Source: Sphingomonas sp. IC-11 (lineage in GTDB: Bacteria > Pseudomonadota > Alphaproteobacteria > Sphingomonadales > Sphingomonadaceae). Taken from it: DNA of 64,000 bases. The stretch is from assembly GCF_021043365.1 (NCBI RefSeq), contig NZ_JAJNDU010000002.1:186001-250000 (forward strand). Reading direction: 5' to 3'. The stretch's first letter is position 1; each line of letters begins with the position of its first letter. Under the pieces are notes generated by a model. That model did not search any database. It was given only the letters and a program-made list of their open reading frames with translations, and was not told the origin of the DNA. Both the position numbers and the translations under genes were made by a program. Below, piece by piece: positions 1 through 7,200 of the stretch.

Positions 1-880
1 CGAAGGCATAGTGACAGCTTGGCGTGATTTCCTGTTTGGCGAAGAAGCCATTTAGCTCGTTTACGCGCCCTGCGATCTGCTTTGCCTTTGGGTCAGCGAG
101 ATCGACGCCCATGCTCTGCGGATCGCGTGCGAACGTCCGAGCCGATTTCAATATCACCGGATTACGGATGCTCGTTGGCCGCATTCTAAAGCCAAAGTGG
201 CAATGCGCATTGTTGGCCGTGATCCCATAACCGGCCGCCATTTCCAACAGCCTGTCAGTGGCGCGGAAGCGGGCTGCCTGCGCTTTGGCGTCCGATCCCG
301 TATGCTCCCTGTAGCCCCGCTGGTACTCAATCAGCCGGAACTCATACATGCCCTGCACCACGGACCTGAACGGCTTGTAGCCAACGCCTGCTTTGGTGAA
401 GGCGGCCGGGTTCATGACGTGATAGCCGTAGCTTATCTCATCATCCGCCACGATGGCCAATAGCTCTGCCACAAATGCACCTAGGGCAGTTTCGAATGAT
501 CGTGACGGATTGTAGGTCTTATCGGTCCCCCGAATGGCGTGTTTAGCCAAGGCCGATATGAACCGCTTAGCCTTCTCTGTTTTTGGTTCGTGATTGAACC
601 CAAAGTAGACTCCCTTGCCGATTATCTTCGGGTCTGGTTCTAGACTGTAGCCATAAGCTTCTATGAATCCCTTAAGCGATCCTTTCTCATTTATCGATTT
701 AAAAAAGGAGGAAAGAAGAGGGGAGGAAAGGGAAGAGGGAAAGGAGAGAAGAAGAGGGAGGGGCATATAGAGTAACCATTTGGTTGGCAGTATGGGGGAG
801 GACAGGTTAGGCAAAGCCATTGCCGAGGGCCTTAATCCGGAAAGGATATGGGTGTTGCGGTCTTTGGGTCCGCCACCCAT
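1..880 (-). CDS. Island protein of unknown function, C-terminus beyond window edge
   Basis: A continuous reading frame on the minus strand runs off the left edge, so the C-terminus is missing. I do not recognise the family with confidence. The visible protein is soluble-looking and includes short blocks such as NPAAFTKAGVGYKPFRSV, FRATDRLLE and RVNELNGFFA, which remind me of unknown proteins of alphaproteobacterial mobile islands (inference). The start is uncertain. ATG at 880 has a good GGGAG ribosome site five bases ahead but overlaps the preceding small frame by 49 bases; ATG at 820 and at 766 are alternatives. No start codon follows the homopurine tract until about residue 100, so the tract (codons for only Pro, Leu, Ser and Phe) must be translated if the gene is intact. 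A+T content is higher than in the core genome. Confidence 0.55.
   Translation of the reverse strand, partial: MGGGPKDRNTHILSGLRPSAMALPNLSSPILPTKWLLYMPLPLLLSFPSSLSSPLLSSFFKSINEKGSLKGFIEAYGYSLEPDPKIIGKGVYFGFNHEPKTEKAKRFISALAKHAIRGTDKTYNPSRSFETALGAFVAELLAIVADDEISYGYHVMNPAAFTKAGVGYKPFRSVVQGMYEFRLIEYQRGYREHTGSDAKAQAARFRATDRLLEMAAGYGITANNAHCHFGFRMRPTSIRNPVILKSARTFARDPQSMGVDLADPKAKQIAGRVNELNGFFAKQEITPSCHYAF
701..763. repeat. 63-base uninterrupted homopurine tract
   Basis: The plus strand carries only A and G for 63 bases, and the minus strand only C and T. It is not a simple tandem repeat; it is an irregular mix of GA, GGA and AAGA units. It lies inside the reading frame of the minus-strand island gene and encodes about 21 residues drawn only from Pro, Leu, Ser and Phe. 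Tracts of this kind can adopt triplex (H-DNA) structures; that is known chemistry, not something shown here. Confidence 0.9.
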
Positions 881-1011
881 CGCTGCTCCCACGCAATTGC
901 GGGAGAAGAGATAAAGCAGGCCAAGAACCGCATTTTCAGCGATGTAGGGGTGAACAATTCGCCTTGATCGGTGAACAGTTCATCTTCTATCGCGGGTTTC
1001 GCGGAAAGCAA
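832..1011 (-). CDS. Small hypothetical island protein, start uncertain, possibly a remnant
   Basis: The minus-strand frame ending in TAA at 834-832 reads as protein-like sequence (for example ELFTDQGELFTPTSLKMRFL and AWEQRWVADP), about 59 residues if the TTG at 1011 is used. There is no good ATG near the front. ATG at 933 would leave only about 33 residues. Upstream in the same frame are several stops beyond 1039. It could be a true short gene of the island or a fragment of a larger one. It overlaps the candidate start of the next gene, which would fit translational coupling. I recognise no domain. Confidence 0.35.
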   Translation of the reverse strand: MLSAKPAIEDELFTDQGELFTPTSLKMRFLACFISSPAIAWEQRWVADPKTATPISFPD

Positions 1012-1031
1012 CGCCTTGTACCGGGCGAAGT

Positions 1032-1052
1032 AGTTGCAATGTTAATGCAACT
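1032..1052. promoter_or_regulatory. Inverted repeat, candidate operator
   Basis: AGTTGCA and TGCAACT face each other across seven bases. The site is 21 bases upstream of the possible start of the small island gene and in an A+T-rich stretch, as expected for a promoter-operator. No regulator can be assigned, although the AlpA-like gene next door is an obvious candidate (inference). Confidence 0.4.
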
Positions 1053-1192
1053 ATATGGTAAGTTAACCCGCTTATTAATTTCTAGCTTAACCAGCTATGT
1101 CGGCACGTTGAATTTCGCCCGGATTTAACAAGCTGGCTTGCTGGATGCGCTTACATACAAGGGAAAACGCCTTTGCCGGTAGTTAGAAGGAC

Positions 1193-1224
1193 TGGTGACG
1201 CAGTTGTGGGGTGCTGCGTCACCA
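1193..1224. terminator. Perfect 11-bp hairpin after the AlpA-like gene
   Basis: TGGTGACGCAG pairs with CTGCGTCACCA across a 10-base loop. It lies about 80 bases past the stop of the AlpA-like gene on the minus strand and is followed there by a short pyrimidine-rich run, so it probably terminates that transcript. A true U-tract is missing, which lowers confidence. Confidence 0.45.
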
Positions 1225-1303
1225 AGCTCACAGCTATCAATCTCACACGCGGGATTGTAGGGGTTTTCTGTTAGCCGCGTCGTAGAGCTTCCCTTGTGCG
1301 CCT

Positions 1304-1498
1304 CTACTCGGAAAGTCCTTTTTGCCAGCCTATGATTGCGCTCTCACGCCAGCCGACCGACCGAGTTGAAATTTTCACCGGTTTAGGGAAGGTTCCCATG
1401 GCGATGTGGGCGTACATCACGGACTTGCTTAGGCCGGTGAGTTCGAGAACTTCTGCTCGGCGAATAATGCGATCAAGGTGGGGCGTGTTGTTTGTCAT
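1304..1498 (-). CDS. alpA: AlpA-family phage/island transcriptional regulator
   Basis: A 64-residue protein with the typical AlpA layout: a short N-terminus, then RRAEVLELTGLSKSVMYAHI as the MerR/excisionase-like helix-turn-helix, then MGTFPKPVKIS and VGWRESAIIGW as the wing and C-terminal helix. AlpA proteins activate or repress integrase and excision genes of P4-like prophages and islands. The gene lies downstream of the integrase gene on the same strand. In-frame ATGs at 1516 and 1564 could add 6 or 22 residues; the 1498 start gives the usual family length. No strong Shine-Dalgarno is seen for any of them. Family assignment is confident; the exact target is not known. Confidence 0.85.
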   Translation of the reverse strand: MTNNTPHLDRIIRRAEVLELTGLSKSVMYAHIAMGTFPKPVKISTRSVGWRESAIIGWQKGLSE

Positions 1499-1583
1499 GG
1501 CGACGATGATAGCCATTTTGCAGCCTGCCCGAAGAGCGTGTCGGTACCAAATAGGCATTCGCAACCCATATTCGAACCATTAA

Positions 1584-1600
1584 GAGCGGTTAAGCCGCTC
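1584..1600. promoter_or_regulatory. GAGCGG/CCGCTC inverted repeat between integrase and AlpA genes
   Basis: Six-base arms surround a five-base spacer, 85 bases upstream of the AlpA start and about 150 bases past the integrase stop. It could be an AlpA operator or a weak terminator of the integrase transcript; there is no U-run to decide for the latter. Confidence 0.3.
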
Positions 1601-1751
1601 AAACTAGATAGAAAAATCAACCAGTTGTGGGCTAGGCTACTGGTCGGAATACCGCGTGCGGGTTGTACTTACGGATCACGTCGCCGATGATGTTCGCGCA
1701 CTTCCGGCATAGCGCAGCAGTAGTCCCACCGCTGCCTTCTGTCCCGTTTGG

Positions 1752-2945
1752 TTACCTGATGTTTGCACGTAGCTCATCAAGGTAATCTGCCCACCATTGC
1801 GCCATTTCAACACGCTCTTTCCAGTGAGCGCCGCGATGATACGTGCCTCGTATAACGCTTTTATCGCAATGAGCTAACGAACGCTCAATTGCATCAGGAT
1901 GCCATTTACCGCTTTCATTAAGTAGGCTGCTCGCCATCGTTCTAAATCCATGCGCCACCATTTCGTCTCCTGAATACCCAAGACGACGTAGCGCTGCATT
2001 AAGCGTATTCTCGGACATTGGCCGAGTGCCGGGATACATTGAAGCAAAAACGTGCTTATACTTACCGGTCAAAACCTTCGCGCTGGCCAGAATCGCTAAT
2101 GCTTGCCGAGCCAACGGAACCACGTGTTCGCGGCCCATCTTCATCTTACTAGCCGGTATACGCCACACGGCAGCGTCAAGGTCGAACTCTGACCATTCTG
2201 CTGTTCGAAGTTCGCCCGGTCGAACGTAGACGAGTGGTGCAAGGCTAAGCGCAAGGCGGGTCATCGGTTGTCCGTCGTACCCGTCAATAGCGCGTAGCAG
2301 CGCGCCTACACCCGCAGGATCGACAATCGCAGCATGATGCTTGGCCTGCGACTTCGTTAAAGCCCCCTGCAAAGCTGCCGCAGGGTCTCCGGTGCCGCGT
2401 GCCGTGGCCACAGCGTACCGAAAAACCCGGCTAGCGAGGGATCGCATACGCCGCGCGGTTTCATGGTGGCCCTTATCCTCCACAAGCTTCAAGGCGGCCA
2501 GAAGGATGGCTGGTGTGATGGAGTCCACGGACTGTTTGCCTAACGGCTGCTCCATCAGGCTTAGCAGCCAACGAGCCTTGCTGATGGTGGCGCTAGAACG
2601 TCCTTCGCGCTCCTGCTTGTCGATATACTCATTGGCGAGCACCCCGAAGGTATTCGCCGCTTGCGCTTGGGCCGCAAGATGGCGGGCGCGCTTTTCAACG
2701 GAAGGGTCCACACCTTCTGCGATTAGGCGACGCGCTTCATCACGTTTGTCCCTTGCGGCCTTCAATGTTACATCAGGGTAGCACCCAAGGGAGAGCTTCT
2801 TTTCTTTGCCAAGATAGCGGTACTTGAGCCTCCACAGCTTTCCTCCGCTCGGCTGTATGAGAAGGAACAAACCCTTCTCGTCTGCAATCTTGCGCGGCTT
2901 CAAACCCGGTTTAGCGGTTCGCACGGCAGTGTCTGTCAGTGGCAT
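1752..2945 (-). CDS. Tyrosine-type site-specific integrase (P4-like, DUF4102 N-terminus)
   Basis: This 397-residue recombinase would catalyse integration and excision of the island at the neighbouring tRNA-Thr. The N-terminal arm-binding domain begins MPLTDTAVRTAKPG, the hallmark of the P4 integrase group, followed by a core-binding SAM-like domain at roughly 95-180 and the catalytic domain from about 215. The catalytic set is complete: Arg242 (VRPGELR), His332 and Arg335 (HGFR), His359 (LAH) and nucleophile Tyr369 (GTYHR). I chose the ATG at 2945 because it starts the conserved domain and has AGGA eight bases upstream; a frame extension to 3020 exists but adds non-conserved residues. It reads away from the tRNA, the usual order in tRNA-borne islands, and looks intact. 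Confidence 0.93.
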   Translation of the reverse strand: MPLTDTAVRTAKPGLKPRKIADEKGLFLLIQPSGGKLWRLKYRYLGKEKKLSLGCYPDVTLKAARDKRDEARRLIAEGVDPSVEKRARHLAAQAQAANTFGVLANEYIDKQEREGRSSATISKARWLLSLMEQPLGKQSVDSITPAILLAALKLVEDKGHHETARRMRSLASRVFRYAVATARGTGDPAAALQGALTKSQAKHHAAIVDPAGVGALLRAIDGYDGQPMTRLALSLAPLVYVRPGELRTAEWSEFDLDAAVWRIPASKMKMGREHVVPLARQALAILASAKVLTGKYKHVFASMYPGTRPMSENTLNAALRRLGYSGDEMVAHGFRTMASSLLNESGKWHPDAIERSLAHCDKSVIRGTYHRGAHWKERVEMAQWWADYLDELRANIR

Positions 2946-3108
2946 GGGGGCCATTCCTAGCAGTGCCGCAGGGTTGGCCCCCAACAAAGCCCCCAACGAG
3001 TGCGGGCTTTCACCGGACAATTAGGGACTTCTACGGCAAATTATGCGTTAGAAATGGCAGATTTCCGGGAGATTCTCAATCCTGACGGGATCATGCCGGA
3101 TCGGAAAG

Positions 3109-3130
3109 TGGTGCCGCGTGCAGGACTCGA
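3109..3130. other. Probable island attachment site (tRNA-proximal att)
   Basis: P4-type integrases recombine within the 3' part of tRNA genes. The tRNA-Thr 3' end lies 163 bases from the chosen integrase start, so the att core should be within the T arm and acceptor. The second copy would lie beyond the left edge of the window and cannot be checked here; the exact core is therefore inferred. Confidence 0.5.
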
Positions 3131-3184
3131 ACCTGCGACCCCCGCATTACGAATGCGATGCTCTACCAGCTGAGCTAACGCGGC
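3109..3184 (-). tRNA. tRNA-Thr (anticodon CGT)
   Basis: The minus strand folds as a full cloverleaf: acceptor GCCGCGT/ACGCGGC, D arm GCTCAGCTGGTAGAGC, anticodon stem TCGCA/TGCGG around loop TTCGTAA with anticodon CGT, and T arm with GGTTCGAGTCC. The 3' CCA is encoded. The 3' end faces the integrase gene, so the tRNA was the integration target and was restored by the island's attachment sequence. Confidence 0.97.
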
Positions 3185-3323
3185 ACGATGCGCAGTTCAG
3201 CGCGTCGGAGCGGGGCGCCTAGCAGGGGTTCGCGCACAGTGCAAGCGGCTCTCGAGTTTACGCGCTCTTTACCACGCGCGCGGCAATAAGGGGGCAGGGC
3301 ATGAGCTCCAGAGGACGAACATC

Positions 3324-4145
3324 ATGGATATCCGCGGCTTCGATGGGGCACGCGCCGACCGGGGCAGTGACCCGACCGAGGGGGGAATCGGCGAGGCGAC
3401 GAAGGTGATTGGCAGTGACGAGCGGCGCATGCACGTCCGCGCGTACAATCATTGGGTGTCCCTGCTGAAGGGTCGTGCGTACCCGGCCATCGAAGATCTG
3501 GAATCCGCAGGCCCAACGGACTTCCAGGCGCATGGCGTGTTGCTGGACTTTACGGACGGCATGGACGACCCGGCGATTAGCGCCATCGGCGAGGCGCTGA
3601 GCGAGGAATGCGGCGTTCATCAGGAGATCACGCGAATCTCTCAGGTGCCCGCCCGTTCGCTGCTTTCGCGGCTGACAGATCATTATCTGCAGATCATCGC
3701 GAATCGGGCGCCGATCGGCTTCGAGGCCGAGTTCGTAGGCACGCGTGGGCATAACACCCTGTATCGCGGCATCCTGATGCCATTCTCCTCCGACGGGGAC
3801 GTCATTGATCACGTCTATGGCGTGATCAATTGGAAGGAGATCGTTGGTGCGGCCGAGCAAGCGCAACTCGACGCGGAGCTCGCGGCCGCCGTGCGCAGCC
3901 AGCCCAGGGTAGAGGCGGTGCCGACCGTCTGGGCCGACGGGCCGAGCGCATCGCGCGACGACGTCCGCAGCCCCTCGGATCTTCAGCGACTGCCCATCGC
4001 TACTTTGGCGCTGGACGTGCCGGCAGGTCCGCAGCAGATGGTTGTCCTTCTCGCCCAGGCGCGTGGCGACGGCATGTTCGACATACTTGGCGCAATTCCC
4101 GACGATCAGGACCTCGCGAGCCGGGCAGCTGCCGCGCTTCCCTGA
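3324..4145 (+). CDS. PAS-domain protein, sphingomonad type
   Basis: A 273-residue cytoplasmic protein. Residues about 35-175 resemble the PAS_5 family of Alphaproteobacteria: an entry helix (YNHWVSLLKGRAYPAIEDLE), a central block on the fate of a 'SEECG' segment, then a paired sheet with GHNTLYRGILMPFSSDG ending in YGVINWKE. No kinase, HTH or GGDEF domain follows; the C-terminal 100 residues are low in conservation and Ala-rich. It probably senses a ligand and signals by protein contact, but no partner is visible. It ends 59 bases before the NAD-glutamate dehydrogenase gene on the same strand, so they may be co-transcribed. GAGG lies ten bases ahead of the ATG. Confidence 0.7.
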   Translation: MDIRGFDGARADRGSDPTEGGIGEATKVIGSDERRMHVRAYNHWVSLLKGRAYPAIEDLESAGPTDFQAHGVLLDFTDGMDDPAISAIGEALSEECGVHQEITRISQVPARSLLSRLTDHYLQIIANRAPIGFEAEFVGTRGHNTLYRGILMPFSSDGDVIDHVYGVINWKEIVGAAEQAQLDAELAAAVRSQPRVEAVPTVWADGPSASRDDVRSPSDLQRLPIATLALDVPAGPQQMVVLLAQARGDGMFDILGAIPDDQDLASRAAAALP

Positions 4146-4204
4146 GATAGTTGCATCGGAAACAAGGGTTGAGCCCCGCGCCACTCGGGCGCATAGGCTC
4201 GGCC

Positions 4205-7200
4205 ATGTCGAAAACCTCGATGAAGGCGCTGACACAAGCGCTCGCTGACCGGCTGACCAAGGGCGCTCTGCCGGGTGAATTGAACGGCTTTGGACGAGAG
4301 GAGCAGGTTGACGCCGCCGCCTTCCTGGCCGCTACCGCCCAGGTGCGGGCTCCCGGTACCGTTGCGGTCGCGCTGGAGCCGCTGCCCGGCGAAGGCCCGC
4401 AGCGGCGCATGCGCATGGCGATCGTCAACGACGACATGCCCTTCCTGGTAGATTCAATCGCGGGTGCAATTGGCGATCACGACATCGCTATCGATCGTAT
4501 TATCCATCCAGTGGTACCAGTACGCCGCGACGCCGAAGGTGTTCTCGAGGGGGTAGACGACGGCGGATCCCCGGAATCGATGATCTATATCGAAACGGAG
4601 CGAGCCGACGCGCGCGACCGGCGTGAACTCATCGATGCATTGATCAGCGATCTTTCGAACGTTCGGGTTGCCGTTGCCGACTGGCGGCGGATGCAGGCGA
4701 CGCTGGCGGCCGACGCTGCTGGCATCGAGGATACTGGCGGCGACCATGAAGGCGCCGCGCTGATGCGCTGGTTCCTGGACCGGCATTTCACTTTGCTCGG
4801 CCATGAGCGGTGGATGGCAGACGGGGCAGTGGATGGCGAGCCGCTGGGCATTGCCCGCAACGCGCATGAGCCGCCGCTGCTTGCCGAGCGTTCACGACGT
4901 CTGGCGCTGGAGTATTTCGCCAGCGGCAAGGGCGGGCCGCTGCTGCTGAAGTCCAGCCTGATCTCGCCGGTTCACCGCCGCGTGCCGCTGGACCTGATCG
5001 TGGTGCCGATCCGTCGTGGGGCGGCCATCGCCGGCCTGTCGATCCACGCCGGCCTCTGGACCTCGGCCGCGCTCAAGGCTCCGCCACGCAGCGTGCCGGT
5101 GCTGCGCCAGCGCCTTGCGGACCTTGAAGCGAAGCTGAGCTTCGATCCCGCCGGCCATACCGGCAAGGCGCTGACCCATGCGATGGCCACGCTGCCGCAT
5201 GATCTGGTGACCGCCGTGTCCGCCGAGGCGGTGGAAGAACTCGCGCTGACGGCGATGAGCCTTGCCGATCGGCCGCGGCCGAAGCTGGTGCTTGTTCGGT
5301 CCGCGCTGGGCCGGCACCTGTTCGCCTTCGTCTGGCTGCCCCGCGATGATGTATCCACCACCCGGCGCGTTGCTATCGGCGACATGCTGGCCGACGCGGC
5401 GAACGGCAGCATCCTGAACTGGTCGATCGCGCTGGAGGACGGCCGGGTCGCGCTGATCCGCTATACCATCGACCTGCGGCAGTCCGGCATCATGCCGGAC
5501 GTGGAGCCGCTGGACGCTCGCCTCGAAAAGATGGTTCGCGGCTGGGAGCGTGACGTCGAAGCCGCACTGGCGGAGCGCATTGCGCCTGCCCGCGCGGCCC
5601 GGCTGGCCATTCGTTGGGCCGGTGCTTTCCCGCTGAATTATCGCAACGTTTCGACAGCCGATGAAGCGGCGGAAGACGTGTTGCGGGTTTCCGAGCTGGC
5701 CGATGAGAGCGACCGTGCGGTGCACATCTATCCGCCCGCGCCCGGTGCCGATCACCGACTGAAGATCTACAAATCGCACGGTGCGCTGGCGCTGTCCGAA
5801 GCGGTCCCGGTTCTCGAGAATTTCGGCTATCGCGTGATCGGCGAGCTGCCGACGCGCCTGCGCGAGGATAGCGACAGCTTCGTTCACGACTTCATCGTGC
5901 AGCCGCAAGGTGACGTCGCGAACATCGACCGCGAGGTGCTGGAAGACGCGATCGCAGCGGTGCTGAAGGGCGCGGCGGAGAACGACGCGTTCAACCGCCT
6001 GATGTTGGTCGCGGGACTGAAGCCTGCGGCCGTGCTGCTCTACCGCGCCTGGTTCCGCTATCTGCGACAGGCGGGGCTGACCTATAGCCTGACCACCGTG
6101 GCCGAAGCGCTGGGCAGGGCACCGGCATTGGCCAAGGCGCTGATCGATCGTTTCACCCTGGCGCATGATCCGCACGCGCAAGGCGATGTCGCGGCTGTCG
6201 ATGCAGAGATTGCTGCCGGTCTCGACGCGGTGACGGCGATCGACGACGATCGCATCCTGCGCGCGTTCAAGGCGGTGATCGCCGCCACGCTGCGCACCAA
6301 TGCGTTCGCCCCGGCTGCGGCAGAAGCGCTCGCCTTCAAGCTCGACAGCAGTTGCATCCCTGGCCTGCCGGCACCGCTGCCGTGGCGCGAGGTGTGGGTC
6401 TATTCTCCGCGGGTGGAAGGCATCCACCTGCGATCCGGACCGGTTGCTCGCGGTGGCCTGCGCTGGTCCGATCGACGCGACGACTTCCGTACCGAGATCC
6501 TGGGGCTGATGAAGGCGCAGCGCGTGAAGAACGCGGTGATCGTGCCGACCGGTGCGAAGGGTGGCTTCTATCCCAAGCAATTGCCCAATCCCGCGACGGA
6601 CCGGGACGCGTGGCTGGCTGAAGGCAAGGAAAGCTATCGCGTCTTCATCCGCACGCTGCTGTCGATCACCGACAATATCGTTGCAGGCAAGGTGGTGCAT
6701 CCGGAGGGCGTCCGGGTTCACGACGGTGAGGATCCTTATTTCGTCGTTGCTGCCGACAAGGGAACGGCGACGTTCAGCGATGTCGCCAATGCCCTCGCGC
6801 TGGAACGCGGCTTCTGGCTGGGCGATGCGTTCGCCAGCGGCGGCTCGCAGGGCTATGACCACAAGGCGATGGGCATCACCGCCCGCGGCGCGTGGGTTTC
6901 CGTGCAGCGTCACTTCGCCGAGCGCGGGGTGGATGTTCAGAAGGATGTCATCCGTGTCGTCGGCTGCGGCGATATGTCGGGCGACGTGTTCGGCAACGGC
7001 ATGTTGCTGTCGCAGACGCTCAAGATCGTGGCGGCATTTGATCACCGCCACATCTTCCTCGACCCGGATCCCGATCCCTCGAAGAGCTGGGCGGAGCGCG
7101 CACGGCTGTTCAGCCTGCCGCGGTCCAGCTGGGAGGATTATGACAAGGGCCTGATTTCCGCAGGTGGCGGCGTCTTCGCGCGCACTGCCAAGACGATCCG

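Noticed and set aside
3258..4235. 325-codon open frame on the minus strand
   Set aside because: Opposes the PAS gene; composition is that of a shadow frame and no motif is found.
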